Below, piece by piece: positions 32,927 through 41,462 of a stretch of DNA of 64,000 nucleotides. Under the pieces are notes generated by a model. That model was not told where the DNA came from and made no database searches. It worked only from the letters and a program-made list of their open reading frames with translations. The position numbers and the translations under genes were made by a program. Source of the stretch: Pseudonocardia alaniniphila (GTDB taxonomy: Bacteria > Actinomycetota > Actinomycetes > Mycobacteriales > Pseudonocardiaceae); NCBI RefSeq assembly GCF_022524485.1, contig NZ_JAKXMK010000032.1:1-64000 (forward strand). The letters are read 5' to 3'. The first letter of the stretch is position 1; each line of letters opens with the position of its first letter.

Positions 32927-33045
32927 GTTGATTAATCAATATAGGATTATGCACTCCTCGCCGAGTCGGCTCGCGTTGACACTCGCATGAGCAGGTGCCT
33001 ACGGTCGACACATCAGCATTACTCAATGTTGATTGTGTTGATTGT
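32927..33045. promoter_or_regulatory. Divergent regulatory region with TTGATT motifs
   Basis: The 153-bp gap between the HTH/citrate-synthase-like gene and the dehydrogenase operon contains the perfect palindrome TTGATTAATCAA (32928-32939). It also holds a direct repeat of GTTGATTGT (33028-33036 and 33037-33045) placed just before the ribosome binding site GGAGG of the plus-strand gene. TTGATT recurs in all three places. The region is strikingly AT-rich for this genome. It looks like an operator cluster for one regulator, most plausibly the divergent HTH protein. Confidence 0.65.
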
Positions 33046-33054
33046 GGAGGTTCA

Positions 33055-34128
33055 ATGCCACGGCACGAGGTCGCCGTGATCCGCGGCGACGGCATCGGCC
33101 CCGAGCTCGTCGAGGCTGCGCTCACCGTGCTCACCGCGGTGGGGGATCGGGCCGGGCTGGAGTTCGCCCTCACCGAGGTGGACGCGGGGGCGGCCGCCTA
33201 CCGCCGGACCGGCGCCGCCTGCTCGCCACAGGATCTCGAGCTCATGCGCACCGGCGTGGAGGCGACACTCAAGGGACCGGTCGGCCTCCCCGACGTGCGG
33301 CTCCCCGACGGCACCGAGGCGGGGCTGCTGGGTGGCATCCTGCGCGGCGGGCTCGACGCGTACGCCAACGTCCGGCCGGTGCTCGCGCTCCCCGGGATCG
33401 AACCGGTCCTCGCCCGTGCCGGGCACATCGACTACGTGCTGGTGCGCGAGAACACCGAGGGCCTCTACGCATCGAGGGGCAAGGGTGTCGGCAACAGGTG
33501 GGCGGTGGCCGACACCACGATGACCACCCGCGAGGGAACCCTGCGCGTGTGCCGGCGCGCGTTCGAGATCGCTCGCGCCCGCACGGGCGCCCCGGCCGAT
33601 GGCGTCCAGCGGGTCACCTGCGTCGACAAGAGCAACGTGCTGCGCAGCCATGCGCTGTTCCGCGAGATCTTCGGCGAGGTCGCCGCCGAGTTCCCGGATA
33701 TCGCCACCGAGTACCTCTACGCGGATGCCGCGGCTCAGGCGCTCGTCCTGCGGCCGGGGGAGTTCGACGTGCTGGTCATGGAGAACCTCCTCGGTGACGT
33801 GCTCAGCGACCTGGGTGGGGCGACCATCGGGGGGATCTCGCTCTGCCCGTCGGGCAACATCGGTGACGGCGCCGCCTACTTCGAGCCCATTCACGGAAGC
33901 GCCCCGTCGATCGCCGGTCGGGATCTGGCGAACCCGGTCGGGCAGATCCTCGCCGCCGCGATGATGCTCGACCACCTCGGTCACCAGCGTCCCGCCGCCG
34001 ATGTACGTGCGGCCGTGACAGCCGCTCTCGCCGCGGGGCAGGCCCGTATCGGCTCCGACGGATCGGCTCGCGGCGGCCCGGGCGCTATCGCCGCCGCCGT
34101 GGTCGAACACCTGCCCGATTCGTCCTGA
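33055..34128 (+). CDS. Isocitrate/isopropylmalate-dehydrogenase family beta-decarboxylating dehydrogenase
   Basis: The 357-aa product belongs to the metal-dependent NAD(P) decarboxylating dehydrogenases of (2R,3S)-2-hydroxyacids. Motifs are VIRGDGIGPEL (N-terminus), YANVRPV, VRENTEGLYASRG, TCVDKSNVLR, the metal Asp in YLYADAAAQALV with NLLGDVLSDL, and HGSAPSIAG before the coenzyme loop. True icd and presumably leuB lie elsewhere, so tartrate, homoisocitrate, 3-alkylmalate or a similar substrate is likely. ATG 33055 has GGAGG upstream; the frame from 32995 would include the operator region. It is the first gene of the plus-strand operon. Confidence 0.85.
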   Translation: MPRHEVAVIRGDGIGPELVEAALTVLTAVGDRAGLEFALTEVDAGAAAYRRTGAACSPQDLELMRTGVEATLKGPVGLPDVRLPDGTEAGLLGGILRGGLDAYANVRPVLALPGIEPVLARAGHIDYVLVRENTEGLYASRGKGVGNRWAVADTTMTTREGTLRVCRRAFEIARARTGAPADGVQRVTCVDKSNVLRSHALFREIFGEVAAEFPDIATEYLYADAAAQALVLRPGEFDVLVMENLLGDVLSDLGGATIGGISLCPSGNIGDGAAYFEPIHGSAPSIAGRDLANPVGQILAAAMMLDHLGHQRPAADVRAAVTAALAAGQARIGSDGSARGGPGAIAAAVVEHLPDSS

Positions 34129-34186
34129 CGGGCGCGGCTCTCCCCGCCGCCCCGTCCGCTCCCCGTCCGAAGGAGACGACTCGACG

Positions 34187-35551
34187 ATGAGTTCCCCAGA
34201 GCTTGAGTTCACCGGTCGCCGCAGACGACGCATCATTCTCGCCGCGTCGGCCGGGAACTTCGCGGAATGGTACGACTGGGGCGTCTACGGAGTGGTCGCG
34301 ACGATCATCGCGACGCAGTTCTTCCCACCGGGCGATGCCGTGGTGGGGCTGCTCAGCACCTACGCCGTTTTCGCGCTCGGTTATCTGGCACGGCCGTTCG
34401 GCGGGATCGTGTTCGGCCGCATCGGCGACAAGTTCGGGCGGAAACGGGCTCTGTCGCTGACGATCCTGGTGACGTGCGGCGGCACCGCGGCGATGGGGGT
34501 GCTCCCCACCTACGCGCAGATCGGGTTGGTGGCCCCGGTGCTGCTGGTGATCTGCCGGATGGCCCAGTCCATGGGCGCGGGCGGTGAGTACGCGAGCGCC
34601 ATCAGCTTCGTCTACGAGCACAGCCCGCTCGGACACCGGGCCCGCAACGTCGCCCAGCTCGTGGCCACCACGTTCGTCGGCATCATGACCGGCACCGTGC
34701 TCGCACGTGTCGCCTCGGCCGTGATGAGTAAGGAGGCCTACAACGCCTACGGCTGGCGGATCCTGTTCTTCGTCGCCGTCCCGCTCGCGGCGTTCGGCTT
34801 CTACCTCAGGTCCCGGGTGGAGGAGACGCCGGAGTTCGAGGAGCTGGCCCGCGTGCGCCGCGAGACCGCGTCGGAGGCGTCGCCGGTGCGCTCGACCCTG
34901 CGCCGGCAGTGGCCCGCGATGACGGTGCTCCTGGTCTGCACGGCGAGCTATGCGCTGATCAGCACCACCATCACCTCGTACCTCACCACCTTCCTGATCG
35001 ACGTCAACGGGCTCTCCACCGGCGACGCCTACAACGCGACGATCCTCAGCAACATCGCGGTGATCATCGCGACCCTCGTGATGGGCGTCGTCTGCGACCG
35101 GATCGGGCTCCGTCGCACCCTCACGATCGCCGGCGTCGTGGTCGCCGTCGCCGCGGTGCCCGTGCTGGCACTGGCGGCCCACGGTCTCGCGGGTGGGCTC
35201 ATCGGTGGGTTCCTCATCGGCGCCTGCAAGGGGCTGCTCGCGGTGCCGGCGCTGCTCGCGCTGAGCGCGATCTTCCCCTCGTCGGTCCGGGTGACGGCCG
35301 GTGCGCTGGCCTACAACGTCGCCCAGTCCCTGTTCGGCGGCACCGGCCCGTTCATCGGCGTCTGGCTCAACGACACCACCGGCAGCCCCTACGGCTTCGG
35401 CGTCTACCTCGCGGTGCTCGCGCTGGTCACCGTCGTCGGGTCCGTCGCGGGCCGCCGGGTGTTCGACCGCCGGTACTCCTCGTCGCGCGACACACTCGAC
35501 GCGTCGGGCCGCGGTGGTCCGGCGGCACAGCGGATGGCGGACACGGCATGA
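34187..35551 (+). CDS. MFS transporter, metabolite:H+ symporter family
   Basis: The 454-aa protein has 12 predicted helices with the MHS signature GNFAEWYDWGVYG in helix 1, the MFS loop GRIGDKFGRKRAL between helices 2 and 3, and RMAQSMGAGGEYASA in helix 4. MHS members import organic acids such as 2-oxoglutarate, citrate, shikimate or substituted benzoates. Position between a decarboxylating dehydrogenase and hydrolases suggests uptake of the operon's organic acid substrate. GAAGGAGACG precedes the ATG. The stop overlaps the ATG of the next gene (ATGA). Confidence 0.9.
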   Translation: MSSPELEFTGRRRRRIILAASAGNFAEWYDWGVYGVVATIIATQFFPPGDAVVGLLSTYAVFALGYLARPFGGIVFGRIGDKFGRKRALSLTILVTCGGTAAMGVLPTYAQIGLVAPVLLVICRMAQSMGAGGEYASAISFVYEHSPLGHRARNVAQLVATTFVGIMTGTVLARVASAVMSKEAYNAYGWRILFFVAVPLAAFGFYLRSRVEETPEFEELARVRRETASEASPVRSTLRRQWPAMTVLLVCTASYALISTTITSYLTTFLIDVNGLSTGDAYNATILSNIAVIIATLVMGVVCDRIGLRRTLTIAGVVVAVAAVPVLALAAHGLAGGLIGGFLIGACKGLLAVPALLALSAIFPSSVRVTAGALAYNVAQSLFGGTGPFIGVWLNDTTGSPYGFGVYLAVLALVTVVGSVAGRRVFDRRYSSSRDTLDASGRGGPAAQRMADTA

Positions 35552-36333
35552 ACAGCGACACCTTCGAGGTCATCGAGATCGTCCAGGGTTTCCCCGGACG
35601 CAGCACGCGGCACGGCGGGCTCGGCTGGAGCAGCGTCACGCTCCTGCGCGGGACGGACCGGCTGGTGCTGGTCGACTCGGGGAGCTTCGGGATGCGACCG
35701 ATGCTCGCGGGGCGCCTGCGTGAGCACGGCGTCGACCCGGCGGAAGTGACCGACGTGCTGCTCAGCCACGCCCACTACGACCACGCGGCCAACTACCTGC
35801 TGTTCCCTGAAGCCGCGGTGCACATCGGCGCCGACGAGCTGACCTGGGCGCTGGCCACCGGGGCTGCGTTCATCCCGCTCCCCGAGCTGTACGCCAAGGA
35901 TCTGGCCGAGAACCCGCGCACCCACCGGATCCAGCCGGGACCGGACGGACGTGCGGAGGTCCTGCCGGGGATCACCGCCGTGGCCGCCCCCGGGCACACG
36001 CCGGGCAGCCTCGTGTTCCGGGTGAGCGGTTCCGCCGGCCCCGTCCTGTTCACCGGCGACGCCGCGAAGAACCGTGCCGAGCTGTTGTCCGGCGACGTCG
36101 ACATGACGCTCGACCGCGATGCCAGCAGGAACACGCTCGCGATCATCCGCGGCCTGTGGCGCGAGCTCCCGGGCACCGTCGTCGTCCCGGGGCACGACGT
36201 GCCCATGACCTGGCCGGAGGGGAGCGAGGGCCCGCAGTACGAGGGCGTGCGGGATGCGGGGATCCAGGCGTGGTTCGGCGACGACCTCGAGAGCACCCAC
36301 GACGTCGACCTGAGCCGCACCGAGGAGACCTGA
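35548..36333 (+). CDS. Metallo-beta-lactamase fold hydrolase
   Basis: The 261-aa protein has the complete di-metal site: LSHAHYDHAAN (HxHxDH, about 74-79), PGHTPGS (His about 150), FTGDAAKN (Asp about 172) and VVPGHDVP (final His about 216). It is a single-domain cytoplasmic enzyme resembling glyoxalase II, N-acyl-homoserine lactonase and other hydrolases of the fold, so substrate is open. Overlaps on both sides (ATGA with the transporter, TGATG with the next gene) place it within one translational unit, most plausibly opening an ester, thioester or lactone in the pathway. Confidence 0.9.
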   Translation: MNSDTFEVIEIVQGFPGRSTRHGGLGWSSVTLLRGTDRLVLVDSGSFGMRPMLAGRLREHGVDPAEVTDVLLSHAHYDHAANYLLFPEAAVHIGADELTWALATGAAFIPLPELYAKDLAENPRTHRIQPGPDGRAEVLPGITAVAAPGHTPGSLVFRVSGSAGPVLFTGDAAKNRAELLSGDVDMTLDRDASRNTLAIIRGLWRELPGTVVVPGHDVPMTWPEGSEGPQYEGVRDAGIQAWFGDDLESTHDVDLSRTEET

Positions 36334-37370
36334 TGAACGAGACCACGATCCTGCCCGTCGACGAGCTCGGAGAGCTGGCCGCGGCCGCCCTCCGGGCGTC
36401 CGGTGTACCGGCCGGTGACGCCGCTGAGATCGCGCAGGTGCTGGTGCTGGCCGACCTGTTCGGGATCCGCACCCACGGCGTCCAGCGGATTCCGCAGTAC
36501 GTCGACCGCGCACGTCTCGGCGGGCTGTCTCCTGCGGCGACGGTCACCGTGGAACGCGTCGCGCCGGCGCTCGCCCGGGTCGACGGGGGCAACGGGATCG
36601 GTCCGCTCGTCGGTGCGCGGGCTCTGGCGGCGGCCGTCGAAGGGGCGCGCAACGCGGGCATCGGTGCGGCCTTCGCCCGGCACAGCAACCACTTCGGGCC
36701 GGTGATGCCGTACCTGTTCCAGGCCACGGAGCAGGGCTTCGCGGCGATCATCGCCAGCAACGCCACCACGACCATCGCCCCGTCGGGCGGCCGCGAGGCG
36801 CGGGTCGGCAACAACCCGCTCGGCATCGGCGTCCCCGCGCCGGGCGGCGAACCCGTCCTGCTGGACATGGCGATGAGCGTGGTCGCCCGGGCCAAGATCC
36901 GGCAGGCCGCCAAGGCCGGGGAGAGCATCCCGGCCACGTGGGCGACCGACCGCGAGGGCGCCCCGACCACCGACCCCGCGGCCGCGCTCGACGGCTTCCT
37001 GCTCCCGATCGGCGGGTACAAGGGCTACGGGCTGGCGCTGATGGTCGACCTGTTCGCCGGGCTCCTGTCCGGTGCCGCATACCTGGACCACGTCAGCTCC
37101 TGGAGCGCCGACCCGGGGCGCGCCCAGGACCTCGGGCACGTGTTCATCCTCATCGACACCGCGCGCCTGATGGGTTCCGGCGACCTGGCCGGACGGATGT
37201 CGGACTTCGCCGGAATCCTCCACGACACACCGCCGTCCGACCCTGCCACGCCCGTACGGCTCCCCGGCGAGGCCGAGCTCGCGGCCTATCGCCGGCAGCA
37301 GCGCGAGGGCGTCGAGGTGCTGCGCGAGGACGTGGCCGCGCTGCGCGAGATGGCGGCGCGATCGGCGTGA
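36333..37370 (+). CDS. Ldh-family (malate/L-lactate/ureidoglycolate) dehydrogenase
   Basis: The 345-aa product is of the Ldh2/MDH2 oxidoreductase family, NAD(P)-dependent enzymes with a fold unrelated to the Rossmann lactate dehydrogenases. Characteristic pieces are DLFGIRTHGVQRIPQYVDRA, the catalytic-region ARHSNHFGPVMPYL (His about 113), NNPLGIGVPAPG and GGYKGYGLALMVDLFAGLLSGA. Members oxidise 2-hydroxyacids such as malate, sulfolactate or ureidoglycolate. It lies between the metallo-hydrolase and the lactonase with overlapping codons, so it acts on an intermediate of the same pathway. Confidence 0.9.
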   Translation: MNETTILPVDELGELAAAALRASGVPAGDAAEIAQVLVLADLFGIRTHGVQRIPQYVDRARLGGLSPAATVTVERVAPALARVDGGNGIGPLVGARALAAAVEGARNAGIGAAFARHSNHFGPVMPYLFQATEQGFAAIIASNATTTIAPSGGREARVGNNPLGIGVPAPGGEPVLLDMAMSVVARAKIRQAAKAGESIPATWATDREGAPTTDPAAALDGFLLPIGGYKGYGLALMVDLFAGLLSGAAYLDHVSSWSADPGRAQDLGHVFILIDTARLMGSGDLAGRMSDFAGILHDTPPSDPATPVRLPGEAELAAYRRQQREGVEVLREDVAALREMAARSA

Positions 37371-38221
37371 CGGCGCCCGCGCCGCCGCCGGGCGCGTTCG
37401 ACTGCCACACCCACGTCTTCGGGCCCTTCGACCGCTTCCCGCTGGCTGCCGACCGCGCGTACACGCCCGGTCCGGCAGGTGTGGCACAGCTGCGCACCCA
37501 CCTGGACGCCCTCGGCATCGAGCACGTCGTGCTCGTCCAGCCCAGCCCTTACGGGTCGGACAACTCCTGCCTGGCCGACGCGCTTGCCCGGCTCGGGCCC
37601 CGCGCCCGCGGGGTGGCGGTGATCGACCTCGGAGCGACGGATGCCGAGCTGGGCGACCTGCATCGGGCCGGCGTCCGCGGGATCCGGGTCAACCTGCACA
37701 GCCGAGGGAACGACCGGCCGATCAGCGACCTGCTGCCCGCCGCCGGTGAGCGCGTCGCACCGCTCGGATGGCACGTGCAGGTGTTCGCCGACGCGGAGAC
37801 GCTGCTCGACGCGGCCACGACCATCGCCGGGATGCCGGTTCCGGTCGTCATCGACCATCTCGGGTTGCTCCCGGGACCCGGCCGGGCGCTCGACGGGATG
37901 TGCGAGCTTCTGGCCGAGCAGCACGTCTGGATCAAGCTGTCCGCGCCCGAACGTGCCACCGGCAGCCCGGACGGTCCCGACGCGGCCGCGGTTGCGCGTG
38001 CCCTGCTGGCAGCCGCCCCCGACCGTACGGTGTGGGCGTCGGACTGGCCGCACACCGACGGGCGGGACCGGCGGGATCCGCTCGCCGTCGAACCCTTCCG
38101 TGCGGTGGACGACCGGGCGGCTCTCGACCGGCTGTGGCGCTGGTGCGGCGGCGAGCAGGCCTGGCAGGCCGTGCTCGCCGACAACCCGAGGTGCCTCTAC
38201 GGGAGCTCGATCCCGGGCTGA
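37367..38221 (+). CDS. Amidohydrolase-superfamily lactonase (LigI-like)
   Basis: The 284-aa protein starts at GTG overlapping the preceding stop (GTGA). It has the TIM-barrel amidohydrolase pattern of 2-pyrone-4,6-dicarboxylate lactonases: AFDCHTHVFGPFDRFPL (HxH), VLVQPSPYGSDNSCL, GIRVNLHSRG, VVIDHLGLLPGPG, WIKLSAPER and the late Asp in VWASDWPHTD. These enzymes hydrolyse lactones of di- or tricarboxylates and sugar acids, which fits with the organic-acid transporter and dehydrogenases upstream. It is the last gene of the tightly overlapped set; a 92-bp gap follows. Confidence 0.88.
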   Translation: MTAPAPPPGAFDCHTHVFGPFDRFPLAADRAYTPGPAGVAQLRTHLDALGIEHVVLVQPSPYGSDNSCLADALARLGPRARGVAVIDLGATDAELGDLHRAGVRGIRVNLHSRGNDRPISDLLPAAGERVAPLGWHVQVFADAETLLDAATTIAGMPVPVVIDHLGLLPGPGRALDGMCELLAEQHVWIKLSAPERATGSPDGPDAAAVARALLAAAPDRTVWASDWPHTDGRDRRDPLAVEPFRAVDDRAALDRLWRWCGGEQAWQAVLADNPRCLYGSSIPG

Positions 38222-38313
38222 TGCCGGTGCTCGGGCCGCCCGCTCGCGCCCATCGGTTGTCGTTTCCCGGTGGCCGATGTAGGAGTTGACCTTCGCGAGC
38301 TCGAGGGGGAGAG

Positions 38314-39663
38314 ATGGCCGAGGTGGACGCCGCGACGGACCGGGTGGTCGAGGGGGCGGTGCGCAAGGCCATGTGGCGGCTGCTGCCCTTCCTCGGCCTG
38401 TGCTACCTGCTGAACTACGTGGACCGCGTGAACGTCGGGTTCGCCGCGCTGACGATGAACCCCGACCTCGGGCTCTCCGCAGCCGCGTACGGCCTCGGCG
38501 CCGGGCTGTTCTTCATCGGCTACTTCTTCTTCGAGGTGCCCAGCAACGTCATCCTGCACCGCGTCGGCGCCCGCATCTGGATCGCGCGGATCATGATCAC
38601 GTGGGGCGTGGTCGCGTCCGCCACGGCGTTCGTGCAGGGCGAGATCAGCTTCTACATCGTGCGCTTCCTGCTCGGCATCGCGGAGGCAGGCTTCTTCCCG
38701 GGCATCATCCTGTACCTGACCTACTGGTTCCCGCGGGCGCAGCGGGCGAAGGTCACGGCGCTGTTCTTCCTGGCCGTGCCGCTGTCGTCGGTGCTCGGCG
38801 CGCCGATCTCCACACTGCTCATCCAGAACGGCGACGGGATGCTCGGGTTCGACGCCGGGTGGCGGTTCATGTTCTTCGTCGAGGGCATCCCGGCGCTGCT
38901 CGTGGGCGTGCTGGTCCTCGTGCTGCTGCCGGACCGCCCGAGCAGGGCCCGCTGGCTCTCCGGAGCGGAGCAGCAGGCACTGGAACAGCGGATCGCCGAC
39001 GAGGACGCCGCCCAGGTGCCGCAGGAGACCGGGCTGCTCGCAGGCCTGCGGGACCGGCGGGTCGTCGCGCTCTCGGTCATCTACTTCGGGGTCGTGTTCG
39101 GGCTCTACGTGCTCGCCTTCTTCCTCCCGCAGGTGGTGTCGGACCTGCAGGAACAGTTCGGTGTCCGCTTCTCGCTCGTCGAGATCGGGCTGATCACCGC
39201 CGTGCCGTACCTCGTCGCGTCGGTGGTCATGGTGCTGAACGCCCGGCACTCCGATCACACCGGCGAACGGCGGCTGCACGTCGCTGTGCCCGCGTTCCTC
39301 GGGGCGGCGGGCGTCGCGGTGGCGCTCTACCTCGACTCTCCCTACCTCGTGATGGCGGCGATGACGCTGTGCGCGGTCGGCGTGTACTCGGCGATTCCCG
39401 TGATCTGGCAGCTCCCGAGCGCGTTCCTGACCGGCGTCGGGGCGGCGGCGGGGATTGCGCTGATCAACTCGTTCGGCAACCTGAGCGGCTTCGTCGGCCC
39501 GTACCTCACCGGCTGGCTGCAGGACCTCACGGGGAGCTTCCGCGCGGGCATGTTCGTCGTGGCCGCGTTCATGGTGCTGGCCGGGGTGATCGTCCTGCTG
39601 GTCGGGCGTGAGAGGAACGAGGGGGCCGCCGGTGCGACCCGCGGGGCGGTGGGGCGAGGATGA
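38314..39663 (+). CDS. MFS transporter, anion:cation symporter family
   Basis: The 449-aa, 12-helix protein has the ACS-family start LCYLLNYVDRVNVGFAAL and the helix 2 motif FFIGYFFFEVPSNVILHRVGAR, with GIAEAGFFPGIILYLTYWFP in helix 4. Family members carry hexuronates, tartrate, phthalate, 4-hydroxyphenylacetate or related carboxylates. The GGGGGAG site lies just before the ATG. It may belong to the same catabolic regulon as the upstream operon, giving that pathway two importers, or it may travel with ilvD, which begins 43 bp later. Confidence 0.9.
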   Translation: MAEVDAATDRVVEGAVRKAMWRLLPFLGLCYLLNYVDRVNVGFAALTMNPDLGLSAAAYGLGAGLFFIGYFFFEVPSNVILHRVGARIWIARIMITWGVVASATAFVQGEISFYIVRFLLGIAEAGFFPGIILYLTYWFPRAQRAKVTALFFLAVPLSSVLGAPISTLLIQNGDGMLGFDAGWRFMFFVEGIPALLVGVLVLVLLPDRPSRARWLSGAEQQALEQRIADEDAAQVPQETGLLAGLRDRRVVALSVIYFGVVFGLYVLAFFLPQVVSDLQEQFGVRFSLVEIGLITAVPYLVASVVMVLNARHSDHTGERRLHVAVPAFLGAAGVAVALYLDSPYLVMAAMTLCAVGVYSAIPVIWQLPSAFLTGVGAAAGIALINSFGNLSGFVGPYLTGWLQDLTGSFRAGMFVVAAFMVLAGVIVLLVGRERNEGAAGATRGAVGRG

Positions 39664-39706
39664 CGGCGGGAGGGCCGCCACCACCACCGCACGGGAGGAC
39701 CAACCG

Positions 39707-41389
39707 ATGACCCAGACGTCCGATCTCCAGCCGCGTAGCCGCGATGTCACGCACGGGCTCGAACGCGCGGCCGCGCGCGGGATGCTGCGCGCCGTCGGTA
39801 TGCGCGACGAGGACTTCTCCAAGCCGCAGATCGGGATCGCCTCGAGCTGGAACGAGATCACGCCCTGCAACCTCTCCCTGCAGCGCCTCGGCGTCGCGTC
39901 GAAGGAGGGTGTGCACCGGGCGGGCGGCTTCCCGATGGAGTTCGGCACGATCTCGGTGTCCGACGGCATCTCGATGGGCCACATCGGCATGCACTGGTCG
40001 CTCGTGAGCCGCGAGATCATCGCCGACTCCGTCGAGACCGTGGTGCAGGCCGAGCGGCTCGACGGCACGGTGCTGCTCGCCGGGTGCGACAAGAGCCTGC
40101 CCGGGATGCTGATGGCGGCAGCGCGGCTCGACCTCGCTGCGGTCTTCGTCTACGCGGGCTCGATTCTCCCCGGCTACGTGAACGGCCGTGAGGTCAACAT
40201 CGCCGACGCGTTCGAGGCGGTCGGGGCGTGTGCCCGCGGCCTGATCTCCCGCGAGGAGGTCGACGCGATCGAGCGCGCGATCTGCCCTGGCGAGGGCGCC
40301 TGCGGCGGGATGTACACGGCCAACACCATGGCGTCGGCCGCCGAGGCGCTCGGGATGGCCCTTCCCGGTTCGGCGAGCCCGCCCGCCGTCGACCGGCGCC
40401 GCGACGGGATCGCCCGCGCGTCCGGTGAGGCGGTCGTCGCGATGATCGAGAAGGGCATCACCGCCCGGCAGATCCTCACCCGCGAGGCCTTCGAGAACGC
40501 GATCGCCGTGGTGATGGCCTTCGGCGGCTCGACGAACGCGGTGCTGCACCTGCTCGCGATCGCCCACGAGGCAGGCGTCCCGCTGGAGCTCGGCGACTTC
40601 AACCGGATCGGCGACCGCGTGCCGCACCTGGCCGACGTCAAGCCGTTCGGAGCGCACGTCATGTCCACGGTCGACCAGGTCGGTGGCGTGCCGGTGGTGA
40701 TGAAGGCGCTGCTGGAGGCGGGGCTGCTGCACGGCGACGCGCTCACCGTCACCGGCGCAACGCTCGCGGAGAACCTCGCCGCGATCGACCCACCCGACCT
40801 CGACGGCACCATCCTGCGGGCCCTCGACAACCCCATCCACCCCACCGGCGGCATCACGATCCTGCGCGGCTCGCTCGCCCCGGAGGGGGCCGTGGTGAAG
40901 AGCGCGGGCTTCGACTCGTCGCGGTTCGAGGGCACGGCGCGGGTGTTCGACGGGGAGCAGGGCGCGATGACGGCCGTCGAGGACGGCACGCTCCGGCCCG
41001 GCGACGTCGTCGTGATCCGCTACGAAGGTCCGCGCGGAGGCCCGGGCATGCGCGAGATGCTGGCCGTCACCGGTGCGATCAAGGGGGCCGGGCTGGGCAA
41101 GGACGTCCTGCTGCTCACCGACGGCCGGTTCTCCGGCGCCACCACCGGGCTCTGCGTGGGGCACGTGGCGCCGGAGGCCACCGACGGCGGCCCGATCGCC
41201 TTCGTCCAGGACGGCGACAGGATCGTGCTGGACATGGCGAAGCGCACCCTGGACCTGCTGGTGGACGACGAAGAGCGAGCGCGCCGCCGGGAGACGTGGT
41301 CACCCCCCGAGCCCACGCTGCGCACCGGGGTACTGGGCAAATACGCGAAGCTGGTCGGCTCCGCAGCGCAGGGAGCCATCTGCACCTAG
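39707..41389 (+). CDS. ilvD: Dihydroxyacid dehydratase
   Basis: The 560-aa Fe-S enzyme dehydrates 2,3-dihydroxy-3-methylbutanoate and its homologue in valine/isoleucine synthesis. It shows SSWNEITPCNLSLQ, LAGCDKSLPGMLMAAARL, ICPGEGACGGMYTANTMASA (cluster Cys residues) and DGRFSGATTGLCVGHVAPE. The overall sequence matches actinobacterial IlvD, so a sugar-acid dehydratase role is less likely, despite the carboxylate operon upstream. ATG 39707 with GGGAGG is used; the frame is open into the transporter gene. A strong hairpin follows. Confidence 0.92.
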   Translation: MTQTSDLQPRSRDVTHGLERAAARGMLRAVGMRDEDFSKPQIGIASSWNEITPCNLSLQRLGVASKEGVHRAGGFPMEFGTISVSDGISMGHIGMHWSLVSREIIADSVETVVQAERLDGTVLLAGCDKSLPGMLMAAARLDLAAVFVYAGSILPGYVNGREVNIADAFEAVGACARGLISREEVDAIERAICPGEGACGGMYTANTMASAAEALGMALPGSASPPAVDRRRDGIARASGEAVVAMIEKGITARQILTREAFENAIAVVMAFGGSTNAVLHLLAIAHEAGVPLELGDFNRIGDRVPHLADVKPFGAHVMSTVDQVGGVPVVMKALLEAGLLHGDALTVTGATLAENLAAIDPPDLDGTILRALDNPIHPTGGITILRGSLAPEGAVVKSAGFDSSRFEGTARVFDGEQGAMTAVEDGTLRPGDVVVIRYEGPRGGPGMREMLAVTGAIKGAGLGKDVLLLTDGRFSGATTGLCVGHVAPEATDGGPIAFVQDGDRIVLDMAKRTLDLLVDDEERARRRETWSPPEPTLRTGVLGKYAKLVGSAAQGAICT

Positions 41390-41395
41390 TCGCAC

Positions 41396-41449
41396 TGTGG
41401 AGCCGTAACGCTGCGACGGGCCGCGTCCCAGCAGCACTACGGCTCCACA
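41396..41449. terminator. ilvD terminator hairpin
   Basis: A perfect 12-bp inverted repeat (TGTGGAGCCGTA at 41396-41407, complement at 41438-41449) has a GC-rich inner stem in the 30-base loop. It lies 6 bases after ilvD and 13 bases before the convergent DsbA-like gene's stop, so it can serve both. Confidence 0.75.
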
Positions 41450-41462
41450 ACGCGGGGTCTGC

